A DNA stretch of 43,579 nucleotides from Prolixibacteraceae bacterium UBA6162 (GTDB lineage: Bacteria; Bacteroidota; Bacteroidia; Bacteroidales; Prolixibacteraceae). Below are positions 7,269 to 17,155 of this stretch, one piece after another. The position numbers and the translations under genes were made by a program. Below the pieces are notes generated by a model. That model ran no database searches, was not told the DNA's origin, and saw only the letters and a list, made by a program, of their open reading frames with translations. Position 1 is the stretch's first letter, and every line of letters starts with the position of its first letter. The DNA is taken from positions 1 through 43,579 of the forward strand of contig DIUI01000111.1 of assembly GCA_002428215.1 (NCBI GenBank), given 5' to 3'.

Positions 7269-8578
7269 TTTTACTGCTTCTGGCGTTTGTGTTTTCGGCC
7301 ACCGGTCAAGTTCGCTGGCAAAGTCGCGATTCGCTGACTTATCAGCAATATTTGAATAAGGAGTGGAAGCCATTGCTGAGGGAGGTTCAGAATTCGCTAA
7401 ACGACGGGGTCGATTTCTACTACTTGCGTGTTAGGGCTGGTGTAGCTGCTTATGAGTTGAAAAAATACCGTCAGGCAGCCGACCATTTTGCCCGTGCATA
7501 CAACTGGTATCAAAATGATGAATTTTTGAATTACTGGTATTATTATGCTTTGGTAATGGCAGGCAGATTGGACGAGGCCAACTATTTAACTGCCAATCTT
7601 CCGGCGGGCTTTCTTTATAGAATGCAGATACGAAAAGGAAACTTTTTAAATGGTGTAATTGCAGAAACACAGCTTTCCAACAATTCAAATTATTCGGAAC
7701 TTATTCAGCAGACGCCCGAACATTCAGGGAGTTATGTTATTTACAGGAATATTCCCCGTCAGCAGATATATTCAGGGATAGGGTTGGAGCATCAACTCTC
7801 TCCCCGGTGGATGCTGATTCACGGACTGAGCAGACTCACTATTCAGAAAAATCAATATTTCAAGGCTGGGGACTACAATCAAACGGTTTTTCGCGAAAGT
7901 AGTGTGCAGCAGGTTCAATACTACCTTCAGGGACGCTACTTCATCGGTAATGGATGGCATGCAAATGCAGGCTATACGATCATTGGAGGATCGGCCGACA
8001 ATCATACTATCGATGAAAATGTTTTGGGGCAAAAATTGATTGTTCCGTATAGCTATGCTATATGTGACCATTTTATTCATCTTGGCCTTACACGCGATTT
8101 TAAGTCGCTGCGACCCGGGTTGTCTGCCGGTATAGGTAATGTAGACGGATTTTTTCAAATGCAGGCCAACGGACATTTGACCCTCTACCCGTTAGGTAGC
8201 GCAAACCTTTATCTTACAGGCGATGTGTCGATGCATTACGATTCGTCGGTGGAGCGTTTGAAGTTTGTTGCCATGCCAAAGATTGGAAGCAAACTGGGGC
8301 CTTTATGGATTCAGGCAGAACGCTCGTTTGGCGACCTCCAGAACTTTAGTTCTGCCGGTGGCTATGTGGTCTACAATTCGCCCGAAGTAGTAAAACAACT
8401 TACCGGTTTCTCGGTGACGTTGCCCATGCTGAACTACCGCTTTTACGCTATGGCCCGATACATGCATGCGATCAAGGAGGCAAGTACATTCGACTATGTC
8501 GATAAGGACAACTACACGGCCTTGCCCTATCAGTACAATGAAACAAGTTGGTTGTTAAGCCTTAAGTGGTATTTTTAA
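7253..8578 (+). CDS. YaiO-like outer-membrane beta-barrel protein with N-terminal TPR region
   Basis: 441-residue secreted protein. The signal peptide is residues 1-19 (MRRLLILLLLAFVFSATGQ). Residues about 40-130 are helical and TPR-like (KKYRQAADHFARAY, AGRLDEANYL). The rest alternates in the manner of beta strands, rich in aromatic residues (IYSGIGLEHQLSPRWMLIHG and similar), and ends in LLSLKWYF; a terminal Phe is the usual mark of an outer-membrane barrel. The arrangement fits the YaiO family. It starts inside the end of the UT-M23 gene, so the two are coupled. In context it could provide the outer-membrane exit or docking site for the inner-membrane fusion, but this is inference. Confidence 0.75.
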   Translation: MRRLLILLLLAFVFSATGQVRWQSRDSLTYQQYLNKEWKPLLREVQNSLNDGVDFYYLRVRAGVAAYELKKYRQAADHFARAYNWYQNDEFLNYWYYYALVMAGRLDEANYLTANLPAGFLYRMQIRKGNFLNGVIAETQLSNNSNYSELIQQTPEHSGSYVIYRNIPRQQIYSGIGLEHQLSPRWMLIHGLSRLTIQKNQYFKAGDYNQTVFRESSVQQVQYYLQGRYFIGNGWHANAGYTIIGGSADNHTIDENVLGQKLIVPYSYAICDHFIHLGLTRDFKSLRPGLSAGIGNVDGFFQMQANGHLTLYPLGSANLYLTGDVSMHYDSSVERLKFVAMPKIGSKLGPLWIQAERSFGDLQNFSSAGGYVVYNSPEVVKQLTGFSVTLPMLNYRFYAMARYMHAIKEASTFDYVDKDNYTALPYQYNETSWLLSLKWYF

Positions 8579-8598
8579 ATGTGTAATTTTAGTTGGAT

Positions 8599-9207
8599 AT
8601 GAGATATTTGGTGCTGATTTTTACTTGTTTATGGTGGATCCAATCGCAGGCTCAATCTACGGAGCGGTTGCAGAATGCATTTGTCCAAAGCTATGCACTT
8701 GAGCGGCAAGGCGATTTCCGAAAGGCTGCCGACGCGTTGAAGGAGGTATACTCGAACGATTCATACGAAGTTAATCTTCGTTTGGGATGGCTAAACTACC
8801 ATGCCGGTTTATTCGACGATTCAAAGGCTTTTTACCGCAGGGCATTGCAACTTATGCCGCTGAGCGAAGAGGCTCGGTTTGGGATTTTGCTGCCACTTTC
8901 AGCCACCGGCGAATGGGATGAGGCTGTCAGATATTATCAGGAAATTCTCTCCAACAATCCGGTGAATACGGTTGCGATGTACCGTTTGGGTCTTGTTTAC
9001 TATGGTCGGCGCGAATGGCTAACGGCGCAGCGTCAATTTCAAAAGGTGGTTGACCTCTATCCTTTTGGATATGATGGTCTGCTTATGCTGGCCTGGACCA
9101 ATCTGCAACTGGGGCGTAATCGAGAAGCAACGGTTCTCTTCAACAAGGTTCTGCTATATGCTCCGGGCGACAGTAGTGCACTTGAAGGCCTTTCACTGAT
9201 CAAATAA
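8599..9207 (+). CDS. Secreted tetratricopeptide-repeat protein
   Basis: 202-residue protein from the ATG at 8599 (a TTG six bases earlier is also in frame). It has a signal peptide of about 18 residues (MRYLVLIFTCLWWIQSQA) and then four to five TPR units, for example FRKAADALKEVYSNDSYEVN, FDDSKAFYRRALQLMPLSEE, WDEAVRYYQEILSNNPVN and REATVLFNKVLLYAPGDS. TPR solenoids hold protein complexes together, here in the periplasm. It begins 20 bases after the YaiO-like gene, which itself has a TPR-like front half, so the two may be partners or products of an old split or duplication. No catalytic motif is present. Confidence 0.82.
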   Translation: MRYLVLIFTCLWWIQSQAQSTERLQNAFVQSYALERQGDFRKAADALKEVYSNDSYEVNLRLGWLNYHAGLFDDSKAFYRRALQLMPLSEEARFGILLPLSATGEWDEAVRYYQEILSNNPVNTVAMYRLGLVYYGRREWLTAQRQFQKVVDLYPFGYDGLLMLAWTNLQLGRNREATVLFNKVLLYAPGDSSALEGLSLIK

Positions 9208-9272
9208 TTTTAGAGGTATCCGCAGGTTTTGCTTTCACTGTGTGTCATACATTAAAGCAAAAACCGGATACT

Positions 9273-11117
9273 ATGAGAAAGCACAGATTCAAACTTTCAC
9301 TCTTGGCCTTTATGCTGATTGGTATGTCGGCCTCCTTCGTCTTTCTCCATCAACTTCCCGTTGATTCGAATCATTGGTTTACTGCATCCGGAGGGTGTGT
9401 CCTGTGCCATTCAACCAGCACCTACAGCATGCTCGATAGCGAAGGAAATGATGTATCGCCGATAGCCCGCTGGAGAGGAACGATGCTGGCAAATGCTTCG
9501 AAAGATCCGTTCTGGAAGGCAAAAGTAAAACATGAGGGATTGGTAAATCCTCAACATCGCGAAGTGCTTGAAAATGTTTGTACGCGTTGTCATGCGCCTA
9601 TGGGGATGTTGAACGCCTTTCTTACCCATGGTAATTTCTATACACTTGACTCTCTGGCAAACGACCCATTAGGCAAAGACGGTATCTCATGTACCCTTTG
9701 TCATCAGATCGATGATTTTAGCTCTCCTGATTTTTCAGGCAACTTTACCATCAATGATCAAAAGATAATATACGGCCCTTATGAAAATCCACTTGAATTT
9801 CAGATGTTTACGAACAGTGGATATACTCCGCAATTCGGAGCTCAAATCAACGAGTCCCGTTTATGTGGGGCGTGTCATTCATTGTTTACCCATTCGGTTG
9901 ACGAATATGGGGTCTTAACAGGTAAGACTTTTGTTGAACAGGCGCTCTACCATGAATGGGAAAATTCGATGTATGGTTCAGAGAACATATCTTGCCAATC
10001 GTGCCATATGCCGCGTATATATGAACCCGTTAAGATAAGCAGCCGTCCTGGTATTTTGGCTGGAAGAACTCCCTATGGCATTCATGATTTTACAGGCGGA
10101 AATTATTTTATGCTTTCTTTACTAAAGGACAATCATGATCAACTTGAGTTGCATTCAGGAGTTGAGTTTCTTGAGAAATCTATTCAACGCACTCTGGAGC
10201 TTCTAACTGAAAGTACGATTGATCTGACACTCGATTATTTAGTTGAGACGAACGATTCGATCTTTATTGAAGTTGCTCTTAAGAACAAGGCTGGTCATAA
10301 GTTTCCAACGGGCTTCCCAAGCAGGAGGGCTTATCTTGAATTTATAGTAAGCAATGATCAGGATACCCTTTTTCATTCCGGAAAACCTGGTTCAAGAGCA
10401 CTGGTTAATACCAATCCATTGATGTATGAACCGCACTATACGCGCATCAATCAGGAGGATCAGGTTCAAATTTATGAATTTGTAATGGGTGATACACAAG
10501 GCAAAGTAACAACAGTTCTTGAGCGCGCCTATGCTCCTCTAAAAGATAATAGAATAGTGCCAATGGGTTTTGGCGCTTATCATTCCAATTACGATACAGT
10601 AAGAGTGGTAGGGAGAGCTGAGCATGATACTGATTATTTCTCAGGCTTAGGAACGGAAAAGGTGATTTACGCTTTATCGAAGAAACAAGTGGCATCTGCA
10701 ACCGAAATTTCGGTAAGGTTGCACTATGAGACGGTACCTGAAAACTGGCTTCATGAAATGTTTTCGTATGCTTCTATGGATACTGACATCGATTTGTTTC
10801 GGTCGATGTATCGCTCAACAAATAATAAACAGGTGCTTATTGCAGCTGCAACTCTTCCATTGCAGGTCACAACCGTTAGCGTCCTGCCTGCTTTAAATTT
10901 GAGTATTTTCCCAAACCCAACAAATGGCCGGGTTCATGTTTCCGGACTACAGATATCCACAGAGTATGCCTTGTATTCAATAAATGGTAAACTTGTGCAA
11001 AACGGATTCATCGATGCTTTCGATGCACAGCTGGATTTGAGGGTTCCTCCGGGGACCTATGTAATTAGGATTAGGTCAGATCAGTTTGATCAATCGCAAT
11101 TGATTTTGGTGAATTAA
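9273..11117 (+). CDS. Five-haem c-type cytochrome with T9SS type A sorting domain
   Basis: 614-residue exported protein from the ATG at 9273; the GTG at 9240 is in frame but lies before the signal peptide (MRKHRFKLSLLAFMLIGM). Five CxxCH haem sites start at Cys 42, 103, 140, 198 and 241. A later motif, GHKFPTGFPSRRAYL, recurs in large multihaem cytochromes. The last ~75 residues form a type 9 secretion sorting domain: SIFPNPTNGRVHVSG, YSINGKLVQNG, PPGTYVIRI and a short final strand ending in LILVN. The protein should therefore cross the outer membrane and sit on the surface or be released, where it could pass electrons to or from outside acceptors. It follows the TPR gene by 65 bases and may be the last gene of the train or a separate unit. 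Confidence 0.88.
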   Translation: MRKHRFKLSLLAFMLIGMSASFVFLHQLPVDSNHWFTASGGCVLCHSTSTYSMLDSEGNDVSPIARWRGTMLANASKDPFWKAKVKHEGLVNPQHREVLENVCTRCHAPMGMLNAFLTHGNFYTLDSLANDPLGKDGISCTLCHQIDDFSSPDFSGNFTINDQKIIYGPYENPLEFQMFTNSGYTPQFGAQINESRLCGACHSLFTHSVDEYGVLTGKTFVEQALYHEWENSMYGSENISCQSCHMPRIYEPVKISSRPGILAGRTPYGIHDFTGGNYFMLSLLKDNHDQLELHSGVEFLEKSIQRTLELLTESTIDLTLDYLVETNDSIFIEVALKNKAGHKFPTGFPSRRAYLEFIVSNDQDTLFHSGKPGSRALVNTNPLMYEPHYTRINQEDQVQIYEFVMGDTQGKVTTVLERAYAPLKDNRIVPMGFGAYHSNYDTVRVVGRAEHDTDYFSGLGTEKVIYALSKKQVASATEISVRLHYETVPENWLHEMFSYASMDTDIDLFRSMYRSTNNKQVLIAAATLPLQVTTVSVLPALNLSIFPNPTNGRVHVSGLQISTEYALYSINGKLVQNGFIDAFDAQLDLRVPPGTYVIRIRSDQFDQSQLILVN

Positions 11118-11123
11118 ATTAAA

Positions 11124-11156
11124 AAAAGAGGCTGCTCTATTGAGACAGCCTCTTTT
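11124..11156. terminator. Bidirectional intrinsic terminator
   Basis: An 11-bp perfect inverted repeat, AAAAGAGGCTG (11124-11134) and CAGCCTCTTTT (11146-11156), with a further CTC/GAG pairing inside the loop. It gives a T-run on both strands, so it can stop both the cytochrome gene (plus) and katG (minus), whose stop codons lie on either side. Confidence 0.9.
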
Positions 11157-11175
11157 ATAAATTGATTAGCTATGC

Positions 11176-13410
<2,235 letters not shown>

Positions 13411-13616
13411 CTAATTTAGAATTATTGCAATTTAGATGCAAATTAATAAAAAACCTGCGTATTCATCAAGGGTTATTTTGCATTTCGGTTAAAAGAGATC
13501 TTTCCTACATAGAAACACCTGCCTGTTGTTTAATTTGCATATTGTTGGCGCGAATGGAATAAAAAAGCTATGATGAGAAATGTAGCTCAATACTTGAACT
13601 TACTATTGAACCAAAC

Positions 13617-13669
13617 GTTAAATTTAAGTCTTTTATTCCGTAACCAATTGGTTGGTGGGGAAATTTAAC
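13617..13669. promoter_or_regulatory. Nested inverted repeats upstream of the TspO-like gene (operator candidate)
   Basis: A perfect 12-bp palindrome, AACCAATTGGTT (13642-13653), lies inside a 9-bp inverted repeat, GTTAAATTT (13617-13625) and AAATTTAAC (13661-13669). It sits 25 bases before the start of the downstream gene, in the spot expected for an operator. The rest of 13405-13694, between the divergent katG and TspO-like genes, shows no open frame that looks real. Confidence 0.4.
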
Positions 13670-13694
13670 TTGAGAATCATCAACATCAAAAAAC

Positions 13695-14462
13695 ATGAAC
13701 AAGCGCATTGCCATTTTGAACTTATTGCAGACCCTATCCCTAGCTGTAGTTATTTATGTAAACTATCTGGCCACCAGTCTGCCCATTAATGGGATGACCA
13801 CTGGTGCCCTTTCGGCCCTCTATCCTAACTATTTTGTTCCGGCAGGTTTTACCTTCTCAATCTGGGGAATTATCTATTTGTTGCTAATGGTTTATGTGGC
13901 TGGTTCTTGGAAAGATATACAAACTCCACTGTCTGTTCAGGACCAGTCGAGATTTGTTTGGTTTATGGTTGCCGCGGTTGCCAACGTAAGCTGGATATTG
14001 GCCTGGCACTACAGGATGGTATGGTTGTCGGTAGCGGTAATGGTTGTGCTGCTTTTTAGTCTGATCAGGCTCTATCTGGCTGCGCGATCCGCAGCATGGT
14101 TCTACCGGCTGCCCGTAAGTGTTTACCTTGGCTGGATAACAGTTGCTTTAATTGCCAATTTAACCGCACTATTGGTGCATCTTAATGTTTCAGTAAGTCC
14201 ACTTTGGGAGTCGATTTGGGCGATGGTTATGATGAGTGTCGCAGTGGTGCTTACCACCCTTTTGCGGTTCAGGTTCAACGACCCATGGTATCAGCTGGTA
14301 ACTTTGTGGGCTATCTTTGGAATTTATATGAAGTTTAATTCCAGTGGATTACAGACCGCATCTGCGATGCAGACCGGCAGTCTTTTGCTCATGATTTTGG
14401 TATTAATCTCTTTGATTTGGCCAGTTGTTCAAAAAGGGACAAGGCTTTCAAGAACAAATTAA
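13695..14462 (+). CDS. TspO/MBR-related (tryptophan-rich sensory-like) membrane protein
   Basis: 255-residue polytopic protein with about seven to eight membrane segments and no signal peptide. FVPAGFTFSIWGIIYLLL and ANVSWILAWHY match the conserved pattern of the TspO/MBR-related family seen in Bacteroidota, which is longer than the five-helix bacterial TspO. Members of TspO proper bind porphyrins and take part in stress signalling; whether this longer group does the same is not shown. It stands alone between katG (divergent) and an MFS gene (convergent), with a palindrome just upstream that suggests single-gene control. Its position next to a haem peroxidase gene fits a tetrapyrrole or oxidative-stress link but does not prove it. 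Confidence 0.65.
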   Translation: MNKRIAILNLLQTLSLAVVIYVNYLATSLPINGMTTGALSALYPNYFVPAGFTFSIWGIIYLLLMVYVAGSWKDIQTPLSVQDQSRFVWFMVAAVANVSWILAWHYRMVWLSVAVMVVLLFSLIRLYLAARSAAWFYRLPVSVYLGWITVALIANLTALLVHLNVSVSPLWESIWAMVMMSVAVVLTTLLRFRFNDPWYQLVTLWAIFGIYMKFNSSGLQTASAMQTGSLLLMILVLISLIWPVVQKGTRLSRTN

Positions 14463-14579
14463 AAAGCGATGGTTCACCGACTTTAATTCTGAACAATCAT
14501 AGCTATTTATTCACTGTTAATGTGTCTGAATACTTTTGTGTTAGTGCTTAACAATCGAGCCTATTTGCTGTCTATTCAA

Positions 14580-15773
14580 TCAATTTGCTTTAGGGACTTT
14601 GATTCTAAAGCTTATTATCAAGATCACAAGTACCACTAGAGCGAGCATAGCAATAATGGCTCTCAATGAATATCCACGATCGATAAAGTAACCAAAAGCG
14701 GGCGGTCCAAGTGCGGTACTTAATACGAGCAAGGTGCTGAAATAACTTCTTATTTTTCCAAGTTCACCTGTTCCGTATACTTCCACCTGAACGGCCGTTT
14801 TAATAGTGCTGCCAAGTCCTGCCGATATTCCCAGCATTGCATAAAGCAGCGGAAAAGTCCATTGGTCGTCAACAAAAAAGAATACGACCATCGACAACAG
14901 TGTGGGGATAAGATAAAGAGGAAATAACCTAATACCAGAGAACCGATCAACCAGGCTCCCTGAAACTAACAATGCGAGGGCATTGAAGATGGCATAAAAT
15001 GAGAAGGAGAAAGCAACCCAAGCTGTGGTCCATCCCAAACTTTGTCCCAAAGGATACTGGTACAAAAACAGCGCAGTTGCAACAAAAGGAATTAAAAAAC
15101 TATTGGCTGCAATGATCCAGAATTTTGTATCGCGAAAATAGTTCACCTCCTTTCCAGGAATAAATTCAGATGTATTGGGTTTGGATTTGGCGGGTATTTT
15201 GGGAGTAATATTCCAAATTGTAGGCAAAATCACCACTACCGATAAGGCTGCCATTGCTACAAGGCTGAAGCGCCAACTGGTTAGTCCAATTAGTGGAACC
15301 ACAATAAGCGGCAAGATAAACTGGCTTGCCGGATGTCCCAGGGCTGTAAGACCCAATGCTTTTCCCCTTTGCGCATCAAATAGCTTGGCAATGCCTGTAG
15401 TAGCAGTGTGGGTCATAAGACCCTGGCCAAACCAGCGAACCATAAAAAGACCGGCTGCAAGGATTAAGACATTCCGGGCTTGCGACAGCACAACCACTGA
15501 AATAACCAGTCCAAAAAAAACAAGCAATCCATACTTTTTGAGCGATATCTGGTCGATGTATTTTCCGACCGCCGAAATCAGGAAAGCCGACACTACAGTC
15601 ACCCCGGCATACAATGATCCAAAAGCTGCATTGGTTATCTGGATAGATTCGATGAGAAACGGCACATACAGTGAAATGAAGAAGGTTTGCCCGAACGACG
15701 AAAAAAAGTTGAACTGGAATCCAAAATTCAGCAGTTGCCTGTTTTTTGACAAAAACTCAAACCAATTCCTCAT
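14580..15773 (-). CDS. Major facilitator superfamily (MFS) transporter
   Basis: 397-residue protein from the ATG at 15773, with about twelve membrane segments in two halves. A cytoplasmic loop near residues 195-215 (ITPKIPAKSKPNTSEF) divides the halves. The segment AKLFDAQRGKALGLTALGHP carries the MFS loop pattern for substrate-induced movement. The substrate cannot be assigned; the fold is closest to oxalate/formate- or monocarboxylate-type and drug-type MFS. An in-frame TTG at 15794 would put seven codons inside a perfect palindrome, so the ATG is preferred. That palindrome (15774-15811) directly abuts the start codon and contains a TAnnTTTG box, so a repressor probably controls the gene. 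Confidence 0.85.
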   Translation of the reverse strand: MRNWFEFLSKNRQLLNFGFQFNFFSSFGQTFFISLYVPFLIESIQITNAAFGSLYAGVTVVSAFLISAVGKYIDQISLKKYGLLVFFGLVISVVVLSQARNVLILAAGLFMVRWFGQGLMTHTATTGIAKLFDAQRGKALGLTALGHPASQFILPLIVVPLIGLTSWRFSLVAMAALSVVVILPTIWNITPKIPAKSKPNTSEFIPGKEVNYFRDTKFWIIAANSFLIPFVATALFLYQYPLGQSLGWTTAWVAFSFSFYAIFNALALLVSGSLVDRFSGIRLFPLYLIPTLLSMVVFFFVDDQWTFPLLYAMLGISAGLGSTIKTAVQVEVYGTGELGKIRSYFSTLLVLSTALGPPAFGYFIDRGYSLRAIIAMLALVVLVILIISFRIKVPKAN

Positions 15774-15811
15774 GCTGAATAATTCTAATCGCAAAATTAG
15801 AATTATTCAGC
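15774..15811 (-). promoter_or_regulatory. Perfect 16-bp inverted repeat over a candidate -7 box, touching the MFS start codon
   Basis: GCTGAATAATTCTAAT (15774-15789) and ATTAGAATTATTCAGC (15796-15811) are perfect inverted repeats with a 6-base spacer. On the minus strand the centre reads TAATTTTG (15799-15792), an exact match to the TAnnTTTG -7 element of Bacteroidota promoters. The 5' leader would then be very short. A dimeric repressor bound here would block the promoter; the same repeat could also fold in the DNA or mRNA next to the start codon. Confidence 0.6.
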
Positions 15812-15901
15812 TGTGTAATTACTATAAAGACAGTGGTGGTCTGTACCAAAATATGTGTTTTAATATCTGAATTACATTAACCATGCTAGAGATAAAATTT
15901 A

Positions 15902-15940
15902 GTAAAAAAAAAGCCGTATTCGGAAATCCGAAACGGCTTT
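15902..15940 (-). terminator. Intrinsic terminator of the small carboxypeptidase-regulatory-like gene
   Basis: The arms AAAGCCGT (15910-15917) and ACGGCTTT (15933-15940), continued by TTCGGA (15919-15924) and TCCGAA (15927-15932), make a 14-bp stem with one bulged base. On the minus strand the stem is followed by nine Ts, a classic terminator for the gene ending at 15967. Confidence 0.88.
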
Positions 15941-15966
15941 GCGTTTGCTTAAAGTTCAGATATCGT

Positions 15967-16323
15967 TTATTTTAAATTGACCAAACGGATTTTAAGAGGC
16001 TCATTTCTGGCATCCAACTTTAATTCTTCGGTCGTTTTCTCATAAGAAATATAGGTAGTTATCAATTGGTATTCTCCTGGAGTGATTCCTTTAAATTCGA
16101 AGTTCCCATCAAAATCGGTGTAGGTTTTTAAATCTGTACCTCCGATACGAACTTCCACACCTGCAAGCTGTTCTCCTGAAGCAGAATCGATAATAACTCC
16201 TGCAATTGAGGTGGCAGTAGCGCTAACATCCTTATTGATTTTACCTGACTTTTCCTTACCGGATGCCCCCCATGCCATTCCGAGGACTATACAAACTACT
16301 ATTAATTTTTTCATGCTCTTCAT
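15967..16323 (-). CDS. Small secreted carboxypeptidase-regulatory-like (CarboxypepD_reg) domain protein
   Basis: 118-residue protein with a signal peptide (MKKLIVVCIVLGMAWGASG; ATGs at 16323 and 16314 are both possible). It then consists of a single beta-sandwich of the CarboxypepD_reg type: ATSIAGVIIDSASGEQLAGV, the aromatic DFDGNFEFKGITPGEY, and a final strand set. The same domain normally forms the N-terminus of Bacteroidota TonB receptors, such as the one at 18487. Here it stands alone with no plug or barrel, so it may be a free periplasmic adaptor. It has its own terminator downstream. Function unknown. Confidence 0.75.
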   Translation of the reverse strand: MKSMKKLIVVCIVLGMAWGASGKEKSGKINKDVSATATSIAGVIIDSASGEQLAGVEVRIGGTDLKTYTDFDGNFEFKGITPGEYQLITTYISYEKTTEELKLDARNEPLKIRLVNLK

Positions 16324-16407
16324 ATGAATTGTTTTCGAGATAAAAATAAGGTGGTTCCGTTACACAAGAGTTAAGAAAATATTACAGTTTTATTACATTA
16401 ACTGCTT

Positions 16408-16866
16408 TCAATATTTCCTGGTTGAAACCAGATTCCCCTCTTCGTCATAGCTTTTCCACCTGCCTCTCTTTTCCCCATTGTAGTATCGAAGATCATAAAG
16501 CAAAGTGCCATTGTCGTTCCAGATTCGCCATCGCCCGTGTTTTTGTCCATTTCGATAGTGTGCCAGCGAAATCAATACTTGATTGGGATTGTACAACTTC
16601 CATACTCCATCCATAACGTTGAGTTTGAAGGAACGGATTTCATGAAGTTGTCCGTTTTCATAATAGATGGATACTTTACCATGTTTCTTACCATCTTTAA
16701 CCATCATTGATACATGCACCTGATCATTTTCGTAATGGGTAATGTATTGTCCGGAGTATGGTTTGCCGCTGAGTACAAAGATTCCTTCTGATTCTTTAAT
16801 TTCCTGACCTATAGCGTTCATGGTCAATAGGATGATAAAGCTGATAACAAATGTGCTTTTATTCAT
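16408..16866 (-). CDS. Secreted YwqK-family MORN-repeat protein
   Basis: 152-residue protein with a signal peptide (about residues 1-20, ending NAIGQ) and four to five MORN-like units: YENDQVHVSMMVKDGKKHGK, YENGQLHEIRSF, YRNGQKHGRWRIW and YYNGEKRGRWKSYDEEG. This is the repeat of the YwqK family, annotated by homology as a toxin-antitoxin antitoxin. In Bacteroidota most such secreted copies are simply repeat proteins of unknown role. No toxin gene lies beside it. It is divergent from the lipoprotein gene at 17156. Confidence 0.8.
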   Translation of the reverse strand: MNKSTFVISFIILLTMNAIGQEIKESEGIFVLSGKPYSGQYITHYENDQVHVSMMVKDGKKHGKVSIYYENGQLHEIRSFKLNVMDGVWKLYNPNQVLISLAHYRNGQKHGRWRIWNDNGTLLYDLRYYNGEKRGRWKSYDEEGNLVSTRKY

Positions 16867-17155
16867 TTTTGTCGTTATTTCGAAGTGTGCGAAATTATTT
16901 AAAAACCATTCCTTTTAATCTAAGATCTTTTTTTTTAATCAAATTTTAATAAGTGGGATATTTTGATCCTTAATAAACGAATTAAATATCATTAATGAAT
17001 GATTTATACAATTCATCTGGAATTTAGGTTTCTAAAACCAGTAATAATACCATGAAAACTTGAATGGGGTAAAATAATTTTATCTTAATGTTTCTGTAAT
17101 GGATTTGCAACATGCTGAAAATACTTTTACGACGAAATCAATTAAAAAGTATGTC
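16867..17155. other. AT-rich divergent intergenic region with a 7-4-7 direct repeat
   Basis: This region separates the YwqK-like gene (minus) from the lipoprotein gene (plus). It contains TTTTAAT-caaa-TTTTAAT at 16933-16950, a direct repeat with 11-base spacing of the kind bound by PhoB/OmpR-family regulators, and a third TTTTAATC at 16913. The region is very AT-rich, so chance is a real alternative. Confidence 0.3.

Noticed and set aside
14580..15773. Palindrome-flanked MFS gene as a mobile insertion
   Set aside because: The palindrome is on one side only and there is no transposase or matching repeat at the other end; an operator fits better.
16408..16866. Toxin-antitoxin module suggested by the YwqK family name
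   Set aside because: The protein has a signal peptide and no toxin gene beside it, so an antitoxin role is not supported here.
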